This document shows positions 9,378 to 17,005 of a stretch of DNA of 64,000 bases, piece by piece. The notes beneath the pieces are model-generated. The model saw only the letters and a program-made list of their open reading frames with translations. It ran no database searches and had not been told where the DNA came from. Each line of letters opens with the position of its first letter. Position 1 is the first letter of the stretch. The DNA comes from CAWJJM01 sp963843275 (GTDB taxonomy: Bacteria > Acidobacteriota > Thermoanaerobaculia > Multivoradales > JBCCEF01), in NCBI GenBank assembly GCA_963843275.1, contig CAWJJM010000009.1, positions 372,001 to 436,000 of the forward strand, in the 5' to 3' direction. Both the position numbers and the translations under genes were made by a program.

Positions 9378-10634
9378 TCAGTCGGCGGCGCTTGCCGTCA
9401 CGGTTTCATTCGACGAGTGGCGAGAAACGACGTCCCCGGCTCGACGGTCGGACGCGGCGTTCGCTCTCGGAGACGGCGAGGAGGCCATGGCGGTCGCCGC
9501 CAGCTTCGCGATCCGCGCGGCGTCGCGGCCGACGCCGTGCACCATCGCGGACGATGCCGAGTACAGGAAGTGCAGGCCGACGAAGTACAGGCCGGGCGCG
9601 TCGGGCACGATGCCGCCGACGTGGCGCGGCTCGCCGCGGTCGCCGAGGATCGGGAGATCGATCCAGGAGAATCCGGGGTGGAATCCGGTGCACCAGACGA
9701 CGTTGGCGACGTCGAGGACCCGTCCGTCGGCGAGGCGCGGCCGCCCGTCCTCGACGCCGGCGACGCGCGGGACGCGTCCCACGCCGGCGCGCGCCAGATC
9801 CTTGGGCTTGACGCGGATCAGCGGGCCACCCTTGCCGATCATCTTCGGCCGGATCGCGCGGCCGATCCGATTGCCGATCGTCAACACGCGGTGGAAGATC
9901 CCCTTGATCACGAGGCGCACGAGGATCAGCCGGCCGAGAAACCCCTCGATCCGGAACGGGATGTGGCCGGTGTCGCGCCCGGACATCCAGACCCGATGTT
10001 CGCGCGCCAGCTCCATCGCGAGCTCGGAGCCGGAGTTGCCCGCGCCGACGATCAACACGCCGCCGGGGGCCAGCTGGCTCGGGTTGCGGTAGTCGAACGA
10101 GTGGATCTGCACGATGTCGTCGCGCAGCTCGCGGGCGAACGCGGGCGTGGTCTTGCGCTGGTAGTTCGCCATCGCGACCACGACCTGCGGCGCCCGGAGC
10201 TCGACCTCGCCGGCGCGCACGACGTACTCGTCGTCGCGCCGCCACAGCCGCTCGACGCGCAGGCCGGAGCGCACCGGGAGCTCGAACCTCGCGGCGTACG
10301 CCTCGAGGTAGTCGGCCATCTCGTCTTTGGTCGGGAACGTGTTCGGCGGCGCCGGGAACGCCATGCCCGGAAGCGCGTCGAATTTCGCCGGCGTGAACAG
10401 GCGCAGGGAGTCCCACCGCGTGCGCCAGGCGTCCCCGACGCGCTCGGCCGCGTCCAGGATGACGAAGCGCAGCCCCCGGTGCGCCAGGTGGTAGCCGACC
10501 GCCAGGCCGGCCTGCCCGCCGCCGATGACGAGGACGTCGAACGACTCGGCCGGCGCCGAGCGCCCCTCGAGGGCCTCGAACGCCGCGCCTTCTTCGACGA
10601 GTTGGTTCGCGATGACGGAATCGTGTTCGCTCAT
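9378..10634 (-). CDS. Flavin-containing monooxygenase / BVMO-like flavoprotein
   Basis: A 418-residue FAD- and NADPH-dependent oxygenase of the FMO/Baeyer-Villiger group. The FAD-binding GGGQAGLAVGYHL is near residue 38 and the NADPH-binding GAGNSGSELAMEL near 195. Between them the WRTRWDSLRLFTP segment is typical of single-component flavin monooxygenases. The C-terminal GLYFVGLHFLYSASSAMVHG matches the conserved end of the family. ATG 10634 (MSEHDSV) is preferred; a longer open stretch to 10718 would run through the palindrome at 10705-10722. It is probably transcribed with, or controlled by, the adjacent LuxR/TPR regulator. The substrate is unknown. Confidence 0.88.
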   Translation of the reverse strand: MSEHDSVIANQLVEEGAAFEALEGRSAPAESFDVLVIGGGQAGLAVGYHLAHRGLRFVILDAAERVGDAWRTRWDSLRLFTPAKFDALPGMAFPAPPNTFPTKDEMADYLEAYAARFELPVRSGLRVERLWRRDDEYVVRAGEVELRAPQVVVAMANYQRKTTPAFARELRDDIVQIHSFDYRNPSQLAPGGVLIVGAGNSGSELAMELAREHRVWMSGRDTGHIPFRIEGFLGRLILVRLVIKGIFHRVLTIGNRIGRAIRPKMIGKGGPLIRVKPKDLARAGVGRVPRVAGVEDGRPRLADGRVLDVANVVWCTGFHPGFSWIDLPILGDRGEPRHVGGIVPDAPGLYFVGLHFLYSASSAMVHGVGRDAARIAKLAATAMASSPSPRANAASDRRAGDVVSRHSSNETVTASAAD

Positions 10635-10704
10635 GTCGTCACGGTAGCGCCTCGCACCGCACGCCCGCTTCGGCAGAATTCCCCATTTCGCGGCGCCGGC
10701 CGGT

Positions 10705-10722
10705 GTGGGTGATTCCACCCAC
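10705..10722. promoter_or_regulatory. 18-bp perfect dyad between regulator and monooxygenase
   Basis: GTGGGTG and CACCCAC form a perfect 7-bp inverted repeat around ATTC, 71 nt before the monooxygenase ATG and 9 nt after the LuxR-type regulator's stop. The length and symmetry suit a dimeric HTH regulator such as the neighbouring LuxR protein. The absence of a following T tract argues against a classical terminator. The binding partner is inferred from position only. Confidence 0.4.
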
Positions 10723-10730
10723 GCCGCGGG

Positions 10731-12353
10731 CTACACGAGGCCGTGCTCGTAGGCGTACGCGGTCGCCGCCGCGCGTGACGACACGTCCAGTTTCGCGAAC
10801 AGATTGCTCACGTGGCGGTCGATGGTCCGCTCGCTCACGCCCAGCTCGGCCGCGATCGCCTTGTTCGTGAGTCCCGCCGCCACGAGGCGGAGGACCTCGG
10901 TCTCGCGCGGCGTCAGACCGTGGTCGCGAAGCGGACGCCCCGCCAGCGCCGCCAGGTCCGGCGCGGCCCCGAGCTGCTCGAACACGTCGCGCGCCGCCGC
11001 CAGCTCGAGCTCGGCGCCTTCGGCGTCGCCCAGCTCGCGACACGCCTGCGCGAGCAGGACGCGGATGCGGGCGGCGATGTACGGCGCGCCGAGGCTCTGC
11101 CAGCCGCGGAACGCGTCGCGCAGCCGCCGGGCGGCGCCGGTCGCGTCGCCGGCGGCGAGCGACACCGCGCCGCGCGCGCTGGAGGCCATCGCGCCGAGGG
11201 TCGCGATGCCGTATCGGCTCGCGATCCGCTCGAGCTCGTCCGCGGCTTCGCGCGCCGCGTCGACGTCGCCGTCGGCCAGATGGATCTCGACGAACGCCGG
11301 CAGGAACCGAGCGCGCTGCCAGGTCGCCGTCGCGGTGTCGAGCACGCGGCGGATCGCGCCCGCCGCGGCACGCACCTGCCCCTGCGCGAGGCGCAGCAGC
11401 GCCAGGCCCGGTTGCGGCTCCTTGCCCAGGCCGCTCGCCTCTCGGTAGGCCGCCTCGGCCTGATCCCACTCGCCGCGCAGGCGATGGATCTCGCCGTGCT
11501 GATAGCAGGCGTCGGCATGAGCCGCGGGGGCGCCGTGCTCCGCCGCGCGCTGGCACGCGCGGTCCGCCTCGTCGAACGCTTCCGGCCAGCGGCCGTCGAG
11601 CTGCATCACCTCGGACCGGTGGACGCAGCAGCTGGCGGTGAACGGCACGAGCTGCGGCTGCTCGTCGCACCACGTGGCGAGTGCGTGGGTCCACTCGCGC
11701 GCGCGGTCGAGGACGTAGACCTGCTGGCAGGTGGAGATCACGTTGCAGTAGACCACCCCGGTGACCAGCGGCGACAGCTCGCCCGTCGTCGCCGCGACCA
11801 TGATCTCGTCCAGCAGGGGCAGCGCGTCCGCCACGCGCCCCTGGCGTGCCAGCGCGCGGCCTTGACCCATGCGCGCGAGGGCGACCAGATCCGGCTCCCC
11901 GAGCCGCTCGCCGATCGCCGCCGCCTCGGCGCCGCTGCGCTCGGCGGCCTGATGTTCGCCGGCGCCGAGCTGCTGGAACATCGCCGGCACCAGCAGGAAC
12001 CCATGTTCGACGCACTCGCCGTCGACCTGCTCGGCGAGCCGCCGCGCGCGCGCCAACCACCCCGACGCGCCGCCGAGCTCGCCGAGGTCCATCAGGCGCA
12101 GCGAGATCCAGAACGCGCAGCGCGCGGCACGCGCGGATTCTCCGGCCTCGCACAGGCTGCCGCACAGGCGCTCCAGAGCCGCGAGGAACGCGTCGTCGTG
12201 ACCGCTGAGCGCGGCCGCCCACGCGAGCTTCTCCAGGTCGTCCCACCCGAGCGGCTCGACCTCGTCCGCCCGCGACAGCGCCTCGTACGCGTCGCGCCAC
12301 GCCCGCTCGCCGTAGAGCGTCCGTCCCCGGATCAGCGCCTCGTTCCGCGCCAT
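10731..12353 (-). CDS. LuxR-family transcriptional regulator with long TPR-like sensor region
   Basis: A 540-residue regulator. Residues 1-460 form repeated helical pairs rich in Ala, Leu and Glu (for example ARMGQGRALARQGRVADALP), like TPR arrays. The C-terminal 65 residues are a LuxR/GerE helix-turn-helix (LTPRETEVLRLVAAGLTNKAIAAELGVSERTIDRHV). No AAA ATPase module of the MalT/LAL type precedes the repeats, so it resembles a MalT-like regulator lacking the NTPase. It reads toward the monooxygenase gene 96 nt downstream, with a perfect dyad between them, suggesting it controls that gene and perhaps itself. The ligand is unknown. Confidence 0.85.
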   Translation of the reverse strand: MARNEALIRGRTLYGERAWRDAYEALSRADEVEPLGWDDLEKLAWAAALSGHDDAFLAALERLCGSLCEAGESARAARCAFWISLRLMDLGELGGASGWLARARRLAEQVDGECVEHGFLLVPAMFQQLGAGEHQAAERSGAEAAAIGERLGEPDLVALARMGQGRALARQGRVADALPLLDEIMVAATTGELSPLVTGVVYCNVISTCQQVYVLDRAREWTHALATWCDEQPQLVPFTASCCVHRSEVMQLDGRWPEAFDEADRACQRAAEHGAPAAHADACYQHGEIHRLRGEWDQAEAAYREASGLGKEPQPGLALLRLAQGQVRAAAGAIRRVLDTATATWQRARFLPAFVEIHLADGDVDAAREAADELERIASRYGIATLGAMASSARGAVSLAAGDATGAARRLRDAFRGWQSLGAPYIAARIRVLLAQACRELGDAEGAELELAAARDVFEQLGAAPDLAALAGRPLRDHGLTPRETEVLRLVAAGLTNKAIAAELGVSERTIDRHVSNLFAKLDVSSRAAATAYAYEHGLV

Positions 12354-12489
12354 GTCTCCACGCTAGCAGCCCGTCGGCCCCCGAACCAGCGCGGCCGGAG
12401 CGCCTCGCCGAGCCGCCCCAGGAACTCGCCGACCGGAGCCTCGAGACGCGGGTCGTGTCCGCCGGCGACGCCCTCCCTGAACGGCGATT

Positions 12490-12894
12490 TCACAGCCGAA
12501 TCGACTCCAGATCCGTCTGAGAGAAGTCGTCGCCTTTGAAGAGCAGCGGGAGCCCGCGGGCGCGGGCCAGGGCGTAGGAGCAGCAGTCGCCGATGTTGAG
12601 GCCGGCCGGATGTCGGCCGCGCCCGAAGTCGTGCCACGCGTCGCGCCCGAGCTCGGCCTGGTCGCGATCGAGCGCGACGACCTCGATCCCCGCGTCCTGC
12701 ACGAAACCGTCGAGCAGGGCCTTGCCGGCGAGCCCTTTCCGCGCCGTGACGACGATGGACGCCTCGAGGAACGAGAACGCCGACATCTGACGCCGCTCGG
12801 CACCGAACAGGGCGTCGAGAGCCGCGGCACGCTCCGCCTCCGCGAAGAGAATGGCGATCAGTGCGGAGGAGTCGACGACGATGCCGCGGCTCAA
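12490..12894 (-). CDS. vapC: VapC-type PIN-domain toxin ribonuclease
   Basis: A 134-residue PIN-domain nuclease, the toxin of a type II toxin-antitoxin pair. The acidic metal-binding residues are in place: D8 in IVVDSSALIAIL, E44 in SFLEASIVV and D103 in LNIGDCCSYALA, with another Asp pair in FKGDDFSQTDL. Family members cleave tRNA or rRNA in a Mg-dependent way; the target here is unknown. The start codon overlaps the antitoxin stop by 4 nt (ATGA), so translation is coupled. Confidence 0.93.
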   Translation of the reverse strand: MSRGIVVDSSALIAILFAEAERAAALDALFGAERRQMSAFSFLEASIVVTARKGLAGKALLDGFVQDAGIEVVALDRDQAELGRDAWHDFGRGRHPAGLNIGDCCSYALARARGLPLLFKGDDFSQTDLESIRL

Positions 12895-13142
12895 GGCAGG
12901 CCCGCTTCGTCGTAGCCGAGGATCTCCTCCAGGCTGCGCGGATCCGTTTCCGGCAGCGCGTCGAAATCGCGCAGGAGGCGCTCGACCCGCTGGCGCTCCC
13001 GCTCGGAGCCGCCCACATTCCGCAGACCCTTCAACCTGTCGCGGACCGCCTTGGTCACCGCCTCGGTGATGGACTCGCCGGTTCGGGCCGCGAGCTCACG
13101 GGCGAGATCTTCCGCTTGCGGGTTCTTGATGCTCAGGGGCAT
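12891..13142 (-). CDS. vapB: VapB-type antitoxin
   Basis: An 83-residue antitoxin. The N-terminal half (MPLSIKNPQAEDLARELAAR, then TGESITEAVTKAVRDRL) matches the PSK/VapB ribbon-helix-helix-like family that binds DNA. The acidic C-terminal half, ending EEILGYDEAGLP, is the usual toxin-wrapping tail. It lies directly upstream of vapC with a 4-nt overlap. The -10 box and a 17-bp dyad sit 3-19 nt before the start codon, a normal arrangement for autoregulation. Confidence 0.9.
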   Translation of the reverse strand: MPLSIKNPQAEDLARELAARTGESITEAVTKAVRDRLKGLRNVGGSERERQRVERLLRDFDALPETDPRSLEEILGYDEAGLP

Positions 13143-13144
13143 GA

Positions 13145-13161
13145 CAGGAAGATTCTACCTG
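13145..13161 (-). promoter_or_regulatory. vapBC promoter -10 and overlapping operator dyad
   Basis: A 17-bp near-perfect palindrome (arms CAGG/CCTG and AGA/TCT, one mismatched pair) lies just upstream of vapB. On the minus strand it contains TAGAAT, a good -10 box, 9 nt before the vapB ATG, so the transcript would be almost leaderless. An operator overlapping the -10 box is how VapB-VapC complexes normally repress their own promoter. No convincing -35 was found. Confidence 0.55.
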
Positions 13162-13286
13162 ATCGGGTGGAAGTCCTCCTCGCAACGTCTGCCCCAGTTC
13201 CCTTCCATCCGAGCGCCCCGGGGAGGTCTCCATGAGCGATCGTGCCCGGTATCCCCTGATCGCGGCCTTGCCCGCCCGGACGACTC

Positions 13287-13928
13287 TCAGACCAGGCCCA
13301 GCTCCAACCCCTTCAGGACGGCGCGGGTCCGGTCCCGAACCCCGAGCTTCGAGAGGATCGACGAGACGTGGTTCTTCACGGTGCCCTCCGAGATCCCCAG
13401 GGTTCCCGCGATCTCCCGATTGCTGAAGCCTCCGGCCGCGAGGCGCAGTACCTCGACCTCTCGGTCGGTGAGGGGGTCCGGGGGGTCCAGGCTGGGGAAG
13501 CTCCAGCCGGCTCGGCCCGCCGCCTCCAGGAGGCGATCCGTGAGGCCGGGCTGGAGCGCCGTGCCTCCCGTCGCCACCGTGCGAATGGCCTCCGCGAGAC
13601 GATCGAGGGAGACGTCTTTGAGGAGGAAGCCCCTCGCTCCCGCCCGGATTCCCTCGAGGACCAGGGTCTCGTCGTCGAAGGTCGTCAGGATGATCGTGGG
13701 TGGAAGCGATCCGCGCTCGGCGAGCGCTCGGAGCACCCCGATCCCGTCGAGGCCCGGCAGTCGCAGATCGAGCAGCACGACGTCGGGCTCGCAGCCCACG
13801 ATCGTCTCCACGGCCGAGGGACCGTCCGCCGCCTCCGCGATCACCTCGACGCCGTCCACGAGCTCCAGGAGGGTCCGGATGCCCCGTCGGACCAGAGCCT
13901 GATCCTCCACGAGACAGACCCGGATCAC
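13287..13928 (-). CDS. NarL/LuxR-type response regulator
   Basis: A 213-residue response regulator. The receiver domain (1-120) has the acidic pair E8/D9, phosphoacceptor D54 in VVLLDLRLPG, a Thr in ILTTFDD and Lys in FLLKDVS. The output is a LuxR-type HTH near residues 145-208 (LTDREVEVLRLAAGGFSNREIAGTLGISEGTVKNHV). I chose GTG 13928 because it overlaps the kinase stop by 4 nt (GTGA) and the receiver fold starts there; an upstream in-frame extension would read antisense over the kinase tail. It is the partner of the adjacent histidine kinase. Targets are unknown. Confidence 0.93.
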   Translation of the reverse strand: MIRVCLVEDQALVRRGIRTLLELVDGVEVIAEAADGPSAVETIVGCEPDVVLLDLRLPGLDGIGVLRALAERGSLPPTIILTTFDDETLVLEGIRAGARGFLLKDVSLDRLAEAIRTVATGGTALQPGLTDRLLEAAGRAGWSFPSLDPPDPLTDREVEVLRLAAGGFSNREIAGTLGISEGTVKNHVSSILSKLGVRDRTRAVLKGLELGLV

Positions 13929-15070
13929 GGGATCCCCCCCGCGGAGACCGGGACCCAGAGCTCTACGACGAAACCCCCGTCGGCCTCCGCGCGCCACTCC
14001 ACGTCGCCCCCGAGAGGTTGCACCCTCTCGCGCATCCCCGACAGCCCATGGCCGGCCGCGGCGTCGTCACCCCCTCGCCCGTCGTCCCGGGCTTCCAGCA
14101 CGAAACGGCCATCGGCGCTCCCCGTGGTGACCCAGAGGTTCTCGGCGGCGCCGTGGCGGGCGGCGTTCGTCGCGATCTCCCGGGTGCAGCGCAGGATCGC
14201 CGCGACCGCCGCCGCGGAGAGCCCGGACGCGTTCCCGGGCTCGACGTGGATCCGGGGCGAGCGCACCTCGAGCGCCAGACGGCGCAGGCCCGCGTCCAGA
14301 TCCTCGGGCGGCTCGGTCCGGAGGGTGGAAACGACCTTCCGGGTGTCCCGAAGCAGGCGCTTCGTGAGGACCTGGGCCTCGGCCAGCCGCTCGTCGACGC
14401 CGTTCGCCGGGCCCCGGGCGGCGGCCTCGAGGGTGAGGCTGAGCGCGGTCAGGTGGTGGCCCATCACGTCGTGGAGATCCCGGGCGATCGCCAGACGCTC
14501 GGCGTCCCGGGCGCGCCGCTCCAGCTCCCGCCGGGTCGCCAGGAGCTCCCGGTTCGTCGCCTCCCGCTCCCGTCGCACGTCCCGTTCCCGGGCCGCGACC
14601 CGGGTCGTGTAGAGGACGAAGACGGAGAGCCCGGCGAAGACGAAGGCGAGGACCAGGGCGTTCGCGCCGGAGTACCCGGCCCATCGGAACACGGGCCAGA
14701 GCGCCGCGCCCTGGGCCAGGATCCAGCCGTCGGCCACGCGCTCCCGAACCCGGCCGCCCAGAACCGTCGTCACGAGCACCGGGTAGACCCCTCCGAAGGC
14801 ACTGCCGCCGAGGGCGGCCAGACCCAGGCCCAGACCCGTCAGCGCTCCCAGGGAAGCGAGGATGACGGCCCGCCCCCGCCGCTCGCATCCGGTCCCCGAC
14901 AGCCACCAGAACAGCCCCAGGAACCCGATCGCCATTCCAGCCCACGAGAGGAAAACCGGCTCGAGCGGCTCTTCTCGTCCGAGGAACGAGACGACGACGG
15001 GGACCCCGGCGAAGATGCCGGCGCCGAGTCCGGCGAAGCGTAGCGGCCGGGGGACACGGGTTTCGTCCAT
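13925..15070 (-). CDS. Sensor histidine kinase, HisKA_3 type (NarX/DesK-like)
   Basis: A 381-residue membrane kinase. Residues 10-155 contain four to five hydrophobic helices and no large periplasmic loop, so it probably senses a membrane state or an intramembrane ligand. A coiled coil (about 158-190, rich in Arg/Glu) leads to the H-box IARDLHDVMGHHL with H200. The C-terminal HATPase domain has the N-box (REIATNAARHG) and G-boxes (DDGRG, GHGLSGMRERV). It phosphorylates the overlapping NarL-type regulator. It sits divergent to an SDR gene. Confidence 0.92.
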   Translation of the reverse strand: MDETRVPRPLRFAGLGAGIFAGVPVVVSFLGREEPLEPVFLSWAGMAIGFLGLFWWLSGTGCERRGRAVILASLGALTGLGLGLAALGGSAFGGVYPVLVTTVLGGRVRERVADGWILAQGAALWPVFRWAGYSGANALVLAFVFAGLSVFVLYTTRVAARERDVRREREATNRELLATRRELERRARDAERLAIARDLHDVMGHHLTALSLTLEAAARGPANGVDERLAEAQVLTKRLLRDTRKVVSTLRTEPPEDLDAGLRRLALEVRSPRIHVEPGNASGLSAAAVAAILRCTREIATNAARHGAAENLWVTTGSADGRFVLEARDDGRGGDDAAAGHGLSGMRERVQPLGGDVEWRAEADGGFVVELWVPVSAGGIP

Positions 15071-15077
15071 CTTCCCG

Positions 15078-15083
15078 AGTATA
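15078..15083 (-). promoter_or_regulatory. -10 box of the two-component operon, probably leaderless
   Basis: On the minus strand TATACT ends 7 nt before the histidine-kinase ATG at 15070, which puts the expected transcription start at or beside the start codon. No ribosome-binding site is visible, consistent with leaderless translation. No clear -35 element lies 16-18 nt upstream. Confidence 0.4.
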
Positions 15084-15227
15084 GGGAGCCCGGCGGCGAC
15101 CGGGAGTGCCGAAAGTCATGGGCGCGCTCTCTTCCTTCCGGCACATGCGCGCCGATCTCCGATCCGGCACAGTGATCCACGTCGACGGCGGCACGAGAGT
15201 CGCCCGACGAACGAGAGGAGAGAGACC

Positions 15228-16058
15228 ATGAGAATCCGGGACAGCGTGGTGCTGGTGACCGGGGCCTCCGCCGGCATCGGTCGGGCGGTGGCGATCGATC
15301 TCGCGGGCCGGGGGGGCCGGGTGGCGCTGGTCGCCCGCCGGAAGGAAGCCTTGGAGGAGGTGGCGTCCGAGATCGCCGCCCGGGGAGGAGCGGCGCTGGT
15401 GGCGGCCGGCGACGTCACGGATCCCCGCCGCCTCCGGGAGATCGTCGCTCGGATCGAGAGGGAGCTCGGCGCCGTCGACGTCCTCGTCTGCTGCGCGGGA
15501 GAGCACGTCTGGAGGCCCTTCGAGGGGATCGGGGAAGACGAGCACCGGCGCATGATGGACGTGAACTACTGGGGCACGTTCCACTGCATCCGAGCGGTGC
15601 TCCCGGGGATGCGGCGCCGGGGGCGGGGCGCGATCGTGAGCGTGGCCGCGGGGTCGGGGAAGCTCCCGCTGGGGATCACCAGCGGCTACTCGGCGTCGAA
15701 GGCCGCGGTGGGCGCCCTGTCGGAATCGCTCCGGCGCGAGCTCCAGGGGTCGGGCGTGGCGGTCTCCTGCCTCTTCCCCGCCTCGGTGCGGACCGGCTTC
15801 TGGGATCCGGCGAAGGTGGCCCTGGACCGCCTGCCGCCGGTGGTGCGCTGGTCGCCGAAGCTGTCGCCTTCCGCGGTGGCCCGGCAGGTGGCCTGGACCA
15901 TCCGGTGCGGATTCGCCCAGCGGACGTTCCCCGTCTTTCTGGGGCTCTCGGTGCGCCTCGACGCTCTCTGGCCCCGGCTGGGCGATCTGATCCTCTCCCG
16001 CTGGGGCCTTCCCGCCGTGCTCGGCGTCTGGGCCCTGCGGCGCCTTCTCGCGGGATGA
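15228..16058 (+). CDS. Short-chain dehydrogenase/reductase (SDR)
   Basis: A 276-residue classical SDR. The cofactor motif TGASAGIG is at residues 10-17, with VARRKE after beta-2 (Arg-rich, favouring NADPH). CCAGEHVW replaces the usual NNAG. The catalytic serine stretch (VSVAAGSGKLP) precedes YSASK with Tyr/Lys. The last 60 residues carry a hydrophobic tail like membrane-associated family members. Start ATG 15228 follows GAGAGGAGAGAG. It runs 13 nt before a DUF2269 membrane protein gene, likely one transcript. The substrate is unknown. Confidence 0.9.
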   Translation: MRIRDSVVLVTGASAGIGRAVAIDLAGRGGRVALVARRKEALEEVASEIAARGGAALVAAGDVTDPRRLREIVARIERELGAVDVLVCCAGEHVWRPFEGIGEDEHRRMMDVNYWGTFHCIRAVLPGMRRRGRGAIVSVAAGSGKLPLGITSGYSASKAAVGALSESLRRELQGSGVAVSCLFPASVRTGFWDPAKVALDRLPPVVRWSPKLSPSAVARQVAWTIRCGFAQRTFPVFLGLSVRLDALWPRLGDLILSRWGLPAVLGVWALRRLLAG

Positions 16059-16071
16059 CGGGGGCTCCCAC

Positions 16072-16557
16072 GTGACCTCCCGACTCCTCCTGCTCCTCCA
16101 CGTCGGCGGCGCGGTCCTGTTCTTCTCGAACGCGGTGGCGGCCTTCTTCTGGAAGCACCGCGCCAGCCGTTCGGGACGGCCCCAGGTCGTCGCCCACACC
16201 TTCGCCGGGCTGATGACCGCGGACCGCTGGGTCACGCCGATCGCCGTCGTCACGATCGTCGGCAGCGGCATCGCCCTCGCCGTCCGAACGGGCCTGGGGC
16301 TCCTCTCCACCGGCTGGATCCTCTGGTCTCTCGGCTCCTTCCTGATCTCGGGAGCGCTCTTCCTCCTCCGGGTGCTCCCCCTCCAGAGCCGCCTCGCCTC
16401 CTGGACGGCCGCCGACCCGGAACCGACCTTCGACTGGCGCCGGTACCGACGGGAGGCCCGCCGATGGTCCTTCTGGGCCCATCTCTCGATCGGAGCCGCC
16501 TTCCTGGCCCTCGCGCTCATGGTGTTGCGGCCGGACCTCCCCGGACTCGGCGGGTGA
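16072..16557 (+). CDS. DUF2269 integral membrane protein
   Basis: A 161-residue protein with four predicted helices (about residues 3-25, 57-77, 84-105 and 136-155). It carries an N-terminal histidine (LLLLHVGGAVLFF) and the loop RPQVVAHTFAGLMTADRW, as in the DUF2269 family. The family is of unknown function. The GTG start at 16072 follows the SDR stop by 13 nt, suggesting co-transcription. Confidence 0.75.
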   Translation: MTSRLLLLLHVGGAVLFFSNAVAAFFWKHRASRSGRPQVVAHTFAGLMTADRWVTPIAVVTIVGSGIALAVRTGLGLLSTGWILWSLGSFLISGALFLLRVLPLQSRLASWTAADPEPTFDWRRYRREARRWSFWAHLSIGAAFLALALMVLRPDLPGLGG

Positions 16558-16668
16558 GGAGCCGCACGCAAGCTGCCCGCGGAGGATCCCGTCGCCGGAA
16601 GGCGGGGGTGTCCGTCAGCGGTGGGAGTTGTTCTTCATCGACCACCGGATCTGGAGACCAGGGCGGAG

Positions 16669-16837
16669 GTGCAGCGTACGGATCCCGCGGCACGAGGGGA
16701 TCCGACCGGAGGGAGTTGATGGTGGAGCAGAAGGGATTCGAACGCGGAGAGGCGGGGCGGGGGTGCAGCGTACGGATCCCGTACTACTGCAGGTTCCGAC
16801 CGGAGGGAGTTGATGGTGGAGCAGAAGGGATTCGAAC
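16669..16837 (-). repeat. 94-bp tandem duplication containing the 3' end of tRNA-Ala
   Basis: Two units with a 94-nt period: 16669-16743 and 16763-16837. Each has an identical 18-nt block (16669-16686 and 16763-16780), a different 14-nt block, then an identical 43-nt block (16701-16743 and 16795-16837). The last 24 nt of the larger block are the 3' end of tRNA-Ala including CCA. In the right unit this is part of the intact tRNA; in the left unit it is a free-standing fragment. This resembles an attachment-site scar or an unequal-recombination product. No integrase is present nearby. Confidence 0.85.
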
Positions 16838-16889
16838 CCTCGACCCCCACGTTGCGAACGTGGTGCTCTCCCAGCTGAGCTACTGCCCC
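16814..16889 (-). tRNA. tRNA-Ala (anticodon CGC)
   Basis: A complete cloverleaf read on the minus strand, with encoded CCA at 16814-16816. The acceptor arms GGGGCAG and CTGCTCC pair fully with a G3:U70 wobble, the alanine identity element. The anticodon loop TTCGCAA sits on a CCACG/CGTGG stem and gives CGC, reading the GCG codon that is abundant in this GC-rich genome. D and T arms (AGCTCAG, GGTTCGAATCC) are standard. A TTGCCC-N18-TATGAT promoter lies 43 nt upstream. Confidence 0.97.
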
Positions 16890-16931
16890 ACTCCGGGCGC
16901 ACGGCGGGCGGGGCCCGCCTGCGGGAGGCGG

Positions 16932-16961
16932 ATCATACCGCGAGGCCCGGCGGTCGGGCAA
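16932..16961 (-). promoter_or_regulatory. tRNA-Ala promoter
   Basis: On the minus strand, -35 TTGCCC (16956-16961) and -10 TATGAT (16932-16937) are separated by 18 nt. The discriminator after the -10 box is GC-rich, as expected for stringently controlled stable RNA genes. The 13 nt before and into the -10 box (GGCCTCGCGGTAT) also occur before the -10 of the DUF2007 gene at 23.4 kb. Confidence 0.6.
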
Positions 16962-17005
16962 GGCGCCTGGAGGCGTCGCCGGAGGGGGGGCGACGCCCTG
17001 GCGGC

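Noticed and set aside
12332..12493. 53-codon minus-strand frame after vapC (GTGA overlap, ending RGTRR)
   Set aside because: The composition is plausible and it overlaps vapC in the usual way, but it has no recognisable domain and runs into the LuxR gene start. Too short to support.
13232..13426. Plus-strand start MSDRARYPLIAALPARTTL with a GGGAGG site, facing the response-regulator gene
   Set aside because: The ribosome site looks good, but after about 18 codons the frame is antisense to the regulator's HTH. It may be a remnant gene start; nothing more supports it.
1..16660. Genomic island integrated at tRNA-Ala
   Set aside because: The tRNA fragment, the repeat copy at 9.2 kb and the accessory gene mix hint at it, and G+C looks somewhat lower by eye. 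There is no integrase or distal attachment site, and ndvB at the left is chromosomal in style.
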